A stretch of 64,000 nucleotides of DNA, from contig CM056395.1 in the NCBI GenBank assembly GCA_029718625.1, positions 19,680,309 through 19,744,308 of the forward strand, read 5' to 3'. Under the pieces are notes generated by a model, which searched no databases, was not told the DNA's origin, and saw only the letters and a list, made by a program, of their open reading frames with translations. The stretch is from Synaphobranchus kaupii (lineage: Eukaryota > Chordata > Actinopteri > Anguilliformes > Synaphobranchidae). This document shows, one piece after another, positions 53,384 through 64,000 of the stretch; within the stretch, counting starts at the first letter, position 1; each line of letters starts with the position of its first letter. The translations under genes and the position numbers were made by a program.

Positions 53384-53959
53384 GTGAGTCTGAACCAGCT
53401 AATCTAAATTAGCACAGAGTGAACAACTAGACTTCTTGTTTAGTCCTGTTCTTAAGACCAAGCCAACATGTACTTTATATATTGTAGTTTGGTACTTTTG
53501 GAATGAAGACACAACAATTAAAAATAGTTTCTGACAGTTAAAAAAAAAAAAAATCATTCTTCTATTTTCAGCTGGAGCCCATCTACAGAAATCAATTTTC
53601 TTCCTTTGTGAGCCTGACCGTCATAGTTTTCAGGTACTTTCAGATTTATACATTTTCTGTGTGTGGTTGAGTGTGTGTGGGTGCTTGCCTGGTGGCAAGC
53701 GTGTGTGTTTGCGTGTTTGTGTTTCAGTAGTTTTTATGTGGGTGTGAACACACATTTCTGCAAAAAAATATTAAACGTGTGATTTACATGTATGTTCTTT
53801 TCTAGGCAAGGATCAGTTATCACAGAAGCACAGCTGGCTTTCAGTAATACAAGTTCAACACCCAGTGATGCTGAGGTGGTCAGCACCCTGTCAAATGCAA
53901 CACAAAATACAAATGTAACGGAGCTCAATATTGATTCGACCTCTATTACAGTCAATCCA
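53276..53959 (+). other. SEA domain 13, type II reference copy
   Basis: Joining 53,276-53,383, 53,572-53,633 and 53,806-53,959 gives about 108 residues. The first strand is IVIIVVFTS, the helix runs NSQAFIDRAKRIKDLLEP, and the middle ends SLTVIVFR. The cleavage motif QGSVIT (Q at 53,807-53,809, G at 53,810-53,812) is followed by strand AQLAF and a final strand ending SITVNP. Intron positions, phases and the GSVIT motif match type I while many other residues differ, so the two types are old paralogues. Four sequons (NFT, NTS, NAT, NVT) are present. Confidence 0.85.
53572..53633 (+). CDS. SEA middle exon, junction 13 (type II)
   Basis: This 62-bp exon encodes LEPIYRNQFSSF onward and ends in VIVF plus AG, in the same phase as type I. 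Intron A is 53,384-53,571 (188 bp), with a run of 14 A before the acceptor. Intron B is 53,634-53,805 (172 bp), with donor GTACTT and acceptor TTTTCTAG. The donor departs from GTAAGT at three positions. Confidence 0.85.
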
Positions 53960-56398
53960 GTAGTAGCCCCCACTACAACAGCAGCCCCCACTACAACTGC
54001 TGCCCCGACTACAACTGCAGCCCCCACTACAACAGCAGTCCCCACTACAACTGCAGCCCCCACTACAACAGCAGCACCCACTACAACTGCAGCCCCGACT
54101 ACAACAGCAGCCTCCACTACAACTGCAGCCCCCACTACAACTGCAGCCCTGACTACAACAGCAGCCTCCACTACAAATGTAGCCCCCACTACAACAGCAG
54201 CCCCGACTACAACTGTTGCCCCGACTACGACTGCAGTCCGCACTACAACAGCAGCCCCCACTACAACTGCTGCCCCCATTACAACTGCAGCTTCCACTAC
54301 AACTGCAGCTCCTACTACAACTACAGCCCCCACTACAACAGCAGCCTCCACTACAACTGCAGCCCCCACTGCAACAGCAGCCCCCACTACAACAGCAGCC
54401 CCCACTACAACTGCAGTCCCCACTACAACGGCAGCCCCCACTACAACTCCAGCCCCCACTACAACAGCAGTCCCCACTACAACTGCAGCCCCCACTACAA
54501 CAGCAGCCCCCACTACAACTGCAGCCCCCACTACAACTACAGCCCCCACTACAACAGCAGCCCCCACTACAACAACAGTCCCCACTACAACAGCAGCCCC
54601 TACTACAACAGCAGCCCCGACAACAACTGTTGCCCCGACTACGACTGCAGCCTCCACTACAACTGCAGCCCCCACTACAACAGCAGCCCCCACTACAACT
54701 GCAGCCCCCACTACAACTGCACCTTCCACTACAACTGCAGCCCCCACTACACCTGCCTCTTCCACTACCACTGCAGCCCCCACTACAACTGCAGCTTCCA
54801 CTACCACTCCAGCCCCCACTACAACAGCAGCCCAGACTACAACTGTTGCCCCGACTACGACTGCAGTCCCCACTACAACTGCAGCTTCCACTACAGCTGC
54901 CCAGACTACAACTGTTGCCCCGACTACGACTGCAGTCCCCACTACAACAGCAGCCCCCACTACAACTGCAGTCCCCACTACAACAGCAACCCCCACTACA
55001 ACTGCAGCTTCCACTACCACTGCAGCCCCCACTACAACAGCAGCCCCGACAACAACTGTTGCCCCGACTATGACTACAGCCCCCACTACAACTGCAGCCC
55101 CCACTACAACTGCAGCCCCTACTACAACTGCAGCTCCCACTACAACTGCATCTTCCACTACAACTGCAGCCCCCACTACACCTGCCCCTTCCACTACCAC
55201 TGCAGCCCCCACTACAACTGCAGCTTCCACTACCACTGCAGCCCCCACTACAACAGCAGCCCCGACTACAACTGTTGCCCCGACTACGACTGCAGTCCCC
55301 ACTACAACTGCAGCTTCCACTACAGCAGCCCAGACTACAACTGTTGCCCCGACTACGACTGCAGTCCCCACTACAACAGCGGCCCCCACTACAACTGCAG
55401 CTTCCACTACGACTGCAGCCCCCTCTACAACTGCAACCATGATTACAACTGCAGTCCCCACTACAACAGAAGTACCCACTACAACTGCAGCCCCCACTAC
55501 AACAGCAGCCCCGACTACAACTGCAGCCTCCACTACAACAGCAGCCCCCACTACAACTGCAGCCCCGACTACAACTGCAGCTGCCACTACAACAGCAGCC
55601 CCCACTACAACTGCAGCCCCCACTACAACAGCAGCCCCCACTACAACTGCAGCTTCCACTACAACTGCAGCTCCTACTACAACTGCAGCCCCCACTACAA
55701 CAGCAGCCCCCAATACAACTGCAACCACCACTACAACAGCAGCCCCCACTACAACTGCAGCCCCCACTACAACAGCAGCCCCCACTACTACTTCAGCCCC
55801 GACTACAACAGCAGCCCCCACTACAACTGCAGCTTCCACTACAACTGCAGCTCCTACTACAACTGCAGCCCCCACTACAACTGCAGTCCCCACTACAACG
55901 GCAGCCCCCACTACAACTGCAGCCCCCACTACAACAGCAGCCCCCACTACAACTGCAGCCCCCACTACAACAGCAGCCCCCACTACAACTGCAGCCCCCA
56001 CTACAACTACAGCCCCCATTACAACAGCAGCCCCCACTACAACAACAGCCCCCACTACAACTGCAGCCCTGAATACAACTGCAGCCCCCACTGCAATTGC
56101 AGCCCCCACTACAACAGCAGCCCCCACTACAACTGCAGCCCCCACTACAACTGCAGCTCCCACTACAACTGCAGCCCCGACTACATCTGCAGCCTCCAGT
56201 ACAACTGCAGCTCCTACTACAACTGCAACCCCAACAACAATTCCAGCACTGACCACAACCATAGCTCCTGTGACATCTGCACCAGCCACAAACATTGTTA
56301 TCATCGTGGTGTTCACCTCCACCGACAACTTCACAGCAGCCCTGGCAGATCCTAACTCCCAGGCTTTCATAGATAGAGCAAAGCGTATCAAGGACCTG
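53806..56398 (+). CDS. Large mucin exon 13 (type II at both ends)
   Basis: This exon has 864 codons: SEA C-half 53,806-53,959, PTS 53,960-56,290 (777 codons) and SEA N-half 56,291-56,398. The interior near 54.8-55.5 kb carries AASTTAAQ and ATMITTAVPTTTEVP, close relatives of ANMITTAVPTTTEAP in type I exons 4, 5, 7 and 8. Type I and II exons have therefore exchanged PTS sequence. The 3' end (TTIPALTTTIAPVTSAPATN) departs from the TTTAAP unit and leads into the SEA half. Confidence 0.85.
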
Positions 56399-56586
56399 GT
56401 GAGTCTGAACCAGCTAATCTGAATTAGCACAGAGTGAACAACGAGACTTCTTGTTTAGTCCTGTTCTTCAGACCAAGCCAACATGTACTTTATATATTGT
56501 AGTTTGGTACTTTTGGAATGAAGACACAACAATTAAAAATAGTTTCTGACAGTTTAAAAAAAAAAAAATCATTCTTCTATTTTCAG

Positions 56587-56648
56587 CTGGAGCCCATCTA
56601 CAGAAATCAATTTTCTTCCTTTGTGAGCCTGACCGTCATAGTTTTCAG
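56587..56648 (+). CDS. SEA middle exon, junction 14 (type II)
   Basis: The coding sequence matches junction 13. Intron A is 56,399-56,586 (188 bp) and intron B 56,649-56,820 (172 bp), nearly identical to the junction 13 introns. SEA domain 14 spans 56,291-56,974. Confidence 0.85.
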
Positions 56649-56820
56649 GTACTTTCAGATTTATACATTTTCTGTGTGTGGTTGAGTGTGTGTGGGTGCT
56701 TGCCTGCTGGCAAGCGTGTGTGTTTGCGTGTTTGTGTTTCAGTAGTTTTTATGTGGGTGTGAACACACATTTCTGCAAAAAAATATTAAACGTGTGATTT
56801 ACATGTATGTTCTTTTCTAG

Positions 56821-59800
56821 GCAAGGATCAGTTATCACAGAAGCACAGCTGGCTTTCAGTAATACAAGTTCAACACCCAGTGATGCTGAGGTGGTCAGCA
56901 CCCTGTCAAATGCAACACAAAATACAAATGTAACGGAGCTCAATATTGATTCGACCTCTATTACAGTCAATCCAGTAGTAGCCCCCACTACAACAGCAGC
57001 CTCCACTACAACTGCTGCCCCGACTACAACAGCAGCCTCCACTACAACAGCAGCCCCCACTACAACTGCAGCCCCGACTACAACAGCAGCCTCCACTACA
57101 ACTGTAGCCCCCACTACAACAGCAGCCCCCACTACAACTGCTGCCCCGACTACAACTGTAGCCCCCACTACAACAGCTGCCCCGACTACAACTGCAGTCC
57201 GCACTACAACAGCAGCCCCCACTACAACTGCCGCCCCCATTACAACTGCAGCTTCCACTACAACTGCAGCTCCTACTACAACTGCAGCCCCCACTACAAC
57301 AGCAGCCCCCACTACAACTGCAGCCCCCACTACAACAGCAGCCCCCACTACAACTGCAGCCCCCACTACAACAGCAGCCCCCACTACTACTTCAGCCCCG
57401 ACTACAACTGCAGCCCCCACTGCAACAGCAGCCCCCACTACAACAGCAGCCCCCACTACAACTGCAGTCCCCACTACAACGGCAGCCCCCACTACAACTC
57501 CAGCCCCCACTACAACAGTAGCCCCCACTACAACTGCAGCCCCCACTACAACAGCAGCCCCCACTACAACTGCAGCCCCCACTACAACTACAGCCCCCAC
57601 TACAACAGCAGCCCCCACTACAACAACAGTCCCCACTACAACTGCAGCCCCCACTGCAATTGCAGCCCCCACTACAACTGCAGCCCCCACTACTACAGCA
57701 GCCCCCACTACCACTGCAGCCCCCACTACAACAGCAGCCCCCACTACAACTGCAGCTTCCACTACAACTTCAGCTCCTACTACAACCGCAGCCCCCACTA
57801 CAACTGCAGCCCCGACTACAACTGCAGCCCCGACTACAACTGCAGCCCCGACTACATCTGCAGCCCCCACTACAACTGCAGCCCCCACTACAACAGCAGC
57901 CCCGACTACAACTGTTGCCCCGACAACGACTGCAGTCGCCAGTACAACAGCAGCCCCCACTACAACTGCAGCCCCGACTACAACTGCAGCTGCCACTACA
58001 ACAGCAGCCCCCACTACAACTGCAGATTCCACTACCACTGCAGCCCCCATTACAACTGCAGCCATGACTACAACTGCAGCCCCCACTACAACAGAAGCAC
58101 CCACTGCAACAGCAGCCCCCACTACAATTGCTGCCCCGACTACAACTGCAGCCCCCACTACAACAGCAGCCCCCACTACAACTGCAGCCCTGACTACAAC
58201 AGCAGCTTCCACTACCACTGCAGCCCCCACTACAACTGCAGCCATGACTACAACTGCAGCCCCCACTACAACAGCAGCACCCACTACAACTGCAGCCCCG
58301 ACTACAACAGCAGCCTCCACTACAACTGCAGCCCCCACTACAACTGCAGCCCCGACTACAACAGCAGCCTCCACTACAACTGTAGCCCCCACTACAACAG
58401 CAGCCCCGACTACAACTGTTGCCCCGACTACGACTGCAGTCCGCACTACAACTGCAGTCCCCACTACAACGGCAGCCCCCACTACAACTCCAGCCCCCAC
58501 TACAACAGTAGCCCCCACTACAACTGCAGCCCCCACTACAACAGCAGCCCCCACTACAACTGCAGCCCCCACTACAACTACAGCCCCCACTACAACAGCA
58601 GCCCCCACTACAACAACAGTCCCCACTACAACTGCAGCCCCCACTGCAATTGCAGCCCCCACTACAACTGCAGCCCCCACTACTACAGCAGCCCCCACTA
58701 CCACTGCAGCCCCCACTACAACAGCAGCCCCCACTACAACTGCAGCTTCCACTACAACTTCAGCTCCTACTACAACCGCAGCCCCCACTACAACTGCAGC
58801 CCCGACTACAACTGCAGCCCCGACTACAACTGCAGCCCCGACTACATCTGCAGCCCCCACTACAACAGCAGCCCCCACTACAACTGCAGCCCCCACTACA
58901 ACAGCAGCCCCGACTACAACTGTTGCCCCGACAACGACTGCAGTCGCCAGTACAACAGCAGCCCCCACTACAACTGCAGCCCCGACTACTGCAGCCATGA
59001 CTACAACTGCAGCCCCCACTACAACAGAAGCACCCACTACAACTGCAGCCCCGACTACAACAGCAGCACCCACTACAACTGCTGCCCCGATTACAACTGC
59101 AGCCCCCATTACAAATGCAGCTTCCACTACAACTGCAGCTCCTACTACAACTGCAGCCCCCACTACAACAGCAGCCCCGACTACAACTGCAGCCCCCACT
59201 GCAACAGCAGCCCCCACTACAACAGCAGCCCCCACTACAACTGCAGTCCCCACTACAACGGCAGCCCCCACTACAACTCCAGCCCCCACTACAACAGCAG
59301 CCCCCACTACAACTGCAGCCCCCACTACAACTGCAGCCATGACTACAACTGCAGCCCCCACTACAACAGAAGCACCCACTACAACTGCAGCCCCGACTAC
59401 AACAGCAGCACCCACTACAACTGCTGCCCCGATTACAACTGCAGCCCCCACTACAACAGCACCCCCCACTACAACTGCAGCCTCCACTACAACAGCAGCC
59501 CCCACTACAACTGCAGCCCCGACTACAACAGCAGCTTCCACTACCACTGCAGCCCCCACTACAACTGCAGCCATGACTACAACTGCAGCCCCCACTACAA
59601 CAGATGCACCCACTACAACTGCAGCCCCGACTACAACAGCAGCACCCACTACAACAGCAGCCCCCACTACAACTGCTGCCTCGACTACAACTGCAGCCCC
59701 CACTACAACAGCAGCCCCCACTACAACTGCAGCCCCCACTACAACAGCAGCCCCCACTACTACTTCAGCCCCGACTACAACTGCAGCCCCCACTACAACA

Positions 59801-62800
59801 GCAGCCCCCACTACAACTGCAGTCCCGACTACAACTGCAGCTGCCACTACAACAGCAGCCCCCACTACAACTGCAGATTCCACTACCACTGCAGCCCCCA
59901 TTACAACTGCAGCCATGACTACAACTGCAGCCCCCACTACAACAGAAGCACCCACTGCAACAGCAGCCCCCACTACAATTGCTGCCCCGACTACAACTGC
60001 AGCCCCCACTACAACAGCAGCCCCCACTACAACTGCAGCCCTGACTACAACAGCAGCTTCCACTACCACTGCAGCCCCCACTACAACTGCAGCCATGACT
60101 ACAACTGCAGCCCCCACTACAACAGCAGCACCCACTACAACTGCAGCCCCGACTACAACAGCAGCCTCCACTACAACTGCAGCCCCCACTACAACTGCAG
60201 CCCCGACTACAACAGCAGCCTCCACTACAACTGTAGCCCCCACTACAACAGCAGCCCCGACTACAACTGTTGCCCCGACTACGACTGCAGTCCGCACTAC
60301 AACTGCAGTCCCCACTACAACGGCAGCCCCCACTACAACTCCAGCCCCCACTACAACAGTAGCCCCCACTACAACTGCAGCCCCCACTACAACAGCAGCC
60401 CCCACTACAACTGCAGCCCCCACTACAACTACAGCCCCCACTACAACAGCAGCCCCCACTACAACAACAGTCCCCACTACAACTGCAGCCCCCACTGCAA
60501 TTGCAGCCCCCACTACAACTGCAGCCCCCACTACTACAGCAGCCCCCACTACCACTGCAGCCCCCACTACAACAGCAGCCCCCACTACAACTGCAGCTTC
60601 CACTACAACTTCAGCTCCTACTACAACCGCAGCCCCCACTACAACTGCAGCCCCGACTACAACTGCAGCCCCGACTACAACTGCAGCCCCGACTACATCT
60701 GCAGCCCCCACTACAACAGCAGCCCCCACTACAACTGCAGCCCCCACTACAACAGCAGCCCCGACTACAACTGTTGCCCCGACAACGACTGCAGTCGCCA
60801 GTACAACAGCAGCCCCCACTACAACTGCAGCCCCGACTACTGCAGCCATGACTACAACTGCAGCCCCCACTACAACAGAAGCACCCACTACAACTGCAGC
60901 CCCGACTACAACAGCAGCACCCACTACAACTGCTGCCCCGATTACAACTGCAGCCCCCATTACAAATGCAGCTTCCACTACAACTGCAGCCATGACTACA
61001 ACTGCAGCCCCCACTACAACAGCAGCACCCACTACAACTGCAGCCCCGACTACAACAGCAGCCTCCACTACAACTGCAGCCCCCACTACAACTGCAGCCC
61101 CGACTACAACAGCAGCCTCCACTACAACTGTAGCCCCCACTACAACAGCAGCCCCGACTACAACTGTTGCCCCGACTACGACTGCAGTCCGCACTACAAC
61201 TGCAGTCCCCACTACAACGGCAGCCCCCACTACAACTCCAGCCCCCACTACAACAGTAGCCCCCACTACAACTGCAGCCCCCACTACAACAGCAGCCCCC
61301 ACTACAACTGCAGCCCCCACTACAACTACAGCCCCCACTACAACAGCAGCCCCCACTACAACAACAGTCCCCACTACAACTGCAGCCCCCACTGCAATTG
61401 CAGCCCCCACTACAACTGCAGCCCCCACTACTACAGCAGCCCCCACTACCACTGCAGCCCCCACTACAACAGCAGCCCCCACTACAACTGCAGCTTCCAC
61501 TACAACTTCAGCTCCTACTACAACCGCAGCCCCCACTACAACTGCAGCCCCGACTACAACTGCAGCCCCGACTACAACTGCAGCCCCGACTACATCTGCA
61601 GCCCCCACTACAACAGCAGCCCCCACTACAACTGCAGCCCCCACTACAACAGCAGCCCCGACTACAACTGTTGCCCCGACAACGACTGCAGTCGCCAGTA
61701 CAACAGCAGCCCCCACTACAACTGCAGCCCCGACTACTGCAGCCATGACTACAACTGCAGCCCCCACTACAACAGAAGCACCCACTACAACTGCAGCCCC
61801 GACTACAACAGCAGCACCCACTACAACTGCTGCCCCGATTACAACTGCAGCCCCCATTACAAATGCAGCTTCCACTACAACTGCAGCTCCTACTACAACT
61901 GCAGCCCCCACTACAACAGCAGCCCCGACTACAACTGCAGCCCCCACTGCAACAGCAGCCCCCACTACAACAGCAGCCCCCACTACAACTGCAGTCCCCA
62001 CTACAACGGCAGCCCCCACTACAACTCCAGCCCCCACTACAACAGCAGCCCCCACTACAACTGCAGCCCCCACTACAACAGCAGCCCCCACTACCACTGC
62101 AGCCCCCACTACAACTGCAGCCATGACTACAACTGCAGCCCCCACTACAACAGAAGCACCCACTACAACTGCAGCCCCGACTACAACAGCAGCACCCACT
62201 ACAACTGCTGCCCCGATTACAACTGCAGCCCCCACTACAACAGCACCCCCCACTACAACTGCAGCCTCCACTACAACAGCAGCCCCCACTACAACTGCAG
62301 CCCCGACTACAACAGCAGCTTCCACTACCACTGCAGCCCCCACTACAACTGCAGCCATGACTACAACTGCAGCCCCCACTACAACAGATGCACCCACTAC
62401 AACTGCAGCCCCGACTACAACAGCAGCACCCACTACAACAGCAGCCCCCACTACAACTGCTGCCCCGACTACAACTGCAGCCCCCACTACAACAGCAGCC
62501 CCCACTACAACTGCAGCCCCCACTACAACAGCAGCCCCCACTACTACTTCAGCCCCGACTACAACTGCAGCCCCCACTACAACAGCAGCCCCCACTACAA
62601 CTGCAGTCCCCACTACAACGGCAGCCCCCACTACAACTCCAGCCCCCACTACAACAGCAGCCCCCACTACAACTGCAGCCCCCACTACAACAGCAGCCCC
62701 CACTACAACTGCAGCCCTGACTACAACAGCAGCTTCCACTACCACTGCAGCCCCCACTACAACTGCAGCCATGACTACAACTGCAGCCCCCACTACAACA

Positions 62801-63892
62801 GAAGCACCCATTACAACTGCAGCCCCGACTACAACAGCAGCACCCACTACAACTGCTGCCCCGATTACAACTGCAGCCCCCACTACAACAGCACCCCCCA
62901 CTACAACTGCAGCCTCCACTACAACAGCAGCCCCCACTACAACTGCAGCCCCGACTACAACAGCAGATTCCACTACCACTGCAGCCCCCACTACAACTGC
63001 AGCCATGACTACAACTGCAGCCCCCACTACAACAGAAGCACCCACTACAACTGCAGCCCCGACTACAACAGCAGCACCCACTACAACAGCAGCCCCCACT
63101 ACAACTGCTGCCCCGACTACAACTGCAGCCCCCACTACAACAGCAGCCCCCACTACAACTGCAGCCCTGACTACAACAGCAGCTTCCACTACCACTGCAG
63201 CCCCCACTACAACTGCAGCCATGACTACAACTGCAGCCCCCACTACAACAGAAGCACCCACTACAACTGCAGCCCAGACTACAACAGCAGCACCCACTAC
63301 AACTGCTGCCCCGACTACAACTGCAGCCTCCACTACAACAGCAGCCCCCACTACAACTGCAGCCCCGACTACAACTGCAGCTGCCACTACAACAGCAGCC
63401 CCCACTACAACTGCAGCCCCCACTACAACAGCAGCCCCCACTACAACTGCAGCCCCCACTACAACAGCAGCCCCCACTACAACTGCAGCCCCCACTACAA
63501 CTACAGCCCCCATTACAACAACAGCCCCCACTACAACTGCAGCCCTGAATACAACTGCAGCCCCCACTGCAATTGCATCCCCCACTACAACTGCAGCCCC
63601 CACTACAACAGCAGCCCCCACTACAACTGCAGCCCCCACTACAACTGCAGCTCCCACTACAACTGCAGCCCCGACTACATCTGCAGCCTCCAGTACAACT
63701 GCAGCTCCTACTACAACTGCAACCCCAACAACAATTCCAGCACTGACCACAACCATAGCTCCTGTGACATCTGCACCAGCCACAAACATTGTTATCATCG
63801 TGGTGTTCACCTCCACCGACAACTTCACAGCAGCCCTGGCAGATCCTAACTCCCAGGCTTTCATAGAAAGAGCAAAGCGTATCAAGGACCTG
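56821..63892 (+). CDS. Large mucin exon 14 (longest, 7.07 kb)
   Basis: This exon has 2,357 codons: SEA C-half 56,821-56,974, PTS 56,975-63,784 (2,270 codons) and the N-half of a fifteenth SEA domain at 63,785-63,892, which would be completed outside the window. AFIERAK replaces AFIDRAK of exons 12 and 13. The tract contains chained duplications with offsets of 990, 1,851 and 2,748 bp, and frequent AAMTTTAAPTTTEAP segments. The donor CTG|GTGAGT is intact. The absence of any stop over 7 kb argues that the frame is maintained. Confidence 0.85.
57973..62750 (+). repeat. Chained duplications in exon 14
   Basis: A block starting at 57,973 recurs at 59,824 (offset 1,851) and matches to about 60,988. 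From 60,989 the sequence instead matches 58,241 onward (offset 2,748, later 2,784 after a 36-bp gain). A block of about 350 bp with the PTAIAAP variant therefore begins at 57,660, 58,650, 60,501 and 61,398. The right edge is approximate. Confidence 0.8.
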
Positions 63893-64000
63893 GTGAGTCT
63901 GAACCAGCTAATCTAAATTAGCACAGAGTGAACAACGAGACTTCTTGTTTAGTCCTGTTCTTAAGACCAAGCCAACATGTACTTTATATATTGTAGTTTG
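63893..64000 (+). other. Start of type II intron A, cut by the window end
   Basis: The sequence matches the first part of the introns at 53,384 and 56,399 (GTGAGTCTGAACCAG, later CATGTACTTTATATATTG). A 62-bp type II middle exon is predicted about 80 bp beyond the window. Confidence 0.8.

Larger units (their letters stand above)
1..64000 (+). other. Internal part of one giant SEA-domain mucin gene
   Basis: Fifteen large exons and fourteen 62-bp exons join in one frame into about 19,840 codons with no internal stop. Every large exon ends in a phase-0 GTGAGT donor, and every 62-bp exon starts after TTTTCAG and ends two bases into a codon. Each joined junction rebuilds a SEA domain of about 108-117 residues around a G-S-V-I-T motif, separated by Thr/Pro/Ala mucin tracts. 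SEA domains occur in membrane mucins such as MUC1 and MUC16, where they often self-cleave at G-S. An extracellular, densely O-glycosylated product at an epithelial surface or in mucus is inferred. Neither terminus is present, so membrane anchoring cannot be judged. A set of separate tandem genes is the alternative, but no signal peptide, terminal exon or poly(A) signal lies between units. Confidence 0.85.

Noticed and set aside
1993..62720. Plus-strand ORFs rich in Leu, Gln and Pro
   Set aside because: They are the second reading frame of the same repeat, broken at irregular points, and they do not include SEA sequence in frame.
908..63885. Very long minus-strand ORFs (VVVGAA-type, for example 56,749-63,885, and GGCSCS-type)
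   Set aside because: They are the reverse complement of the 18-bp unit, which has no stop in these frames. They start and end with the plus-strand exons, cross the SEA sequence without a recognisable fold and have no independent support.
1..64000. Array of separate tandem mucin genes
   Set aside because: No signal peptide, first or last exon, promoter or poly(A) signal was found between units, and all junctions share splice phases. It stays possible until transcripts are seen.
1..64000. Transposable element or virus-derived sequence
   Set aside because: No transposase, reverse transcriptase, terminal repeats or target-site duplications were seen. The repetition is explained by cassette and unit duplication.

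Overview
The window reads as one stretch from the middle of a single, very large eukaryotic gene on the + strand that encodes a SEA-domain mucin. No start codon with a signal peptide, transmembrane segment, gene-ending stop, promoter or poly(A) site is visible, so the gene runs off both ends. Spliced exons account for about 59.5 kb of the 64 kb, or about 19,840 codons; the rest is 28 complete introns of 119-188 bp plus the start of one more. GT/AG introns, GT-dinucleotide runs and a SEA/PTS mucin architecture point to an animal. I favour a fish-like vertebrate, but the sequence does not fix the species.

Layout: fifteen large exons (the first is cut by the window) alternate with fourteen 62-bp exons. 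Each large exon opens with the C-terminal half of a SEA domain, beginning at the G-S self-cleavage motif. It continues as a Pro/Thr/Ala-rich mucin (PTS) tract of up to 2,270 codons built on the 18-bp, 6-residue unit TTTAAP, and ends with the N-terminal half of the next SEA domain. The 62-bp exon supplies the middle of that SEA domain. The protein is therefore an alternation of mucin tract and SEA domain, with 14 complete SEA domains here plus the first half of a fifteenth. No cysteine is seen in the coding frame.

Two SEA lineages are present. Type I occupies junctions 1-12 (256-47,917; introns of 185 bp and 119-123 bp). Type II occupies junctions 13-14 (53,276-56,974; introns of 188 and 172 bp) and starts again at 63,785. 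Large exon 12 is the bridge, with a type I start and a type II end.

The locus shows layered duplication: 18-bp units; blocks of 234, 576/702, 1,008, 1,851 and 2,037 bp inside exons; and a tandem duplication of about 8.0 kb (14,751-22,771 and 22,772-about 31,026) that made large exon 6 a hybrid of exons 8 and 4. Because the 62-bp exon plus the following large exon is always a multiple of three, cassettes can be gained or lost without breaking the frame or the SEA fold. Long minus-strand and alternative-frame ORFs are by-products of the 18-bp repeat and are not annotated.
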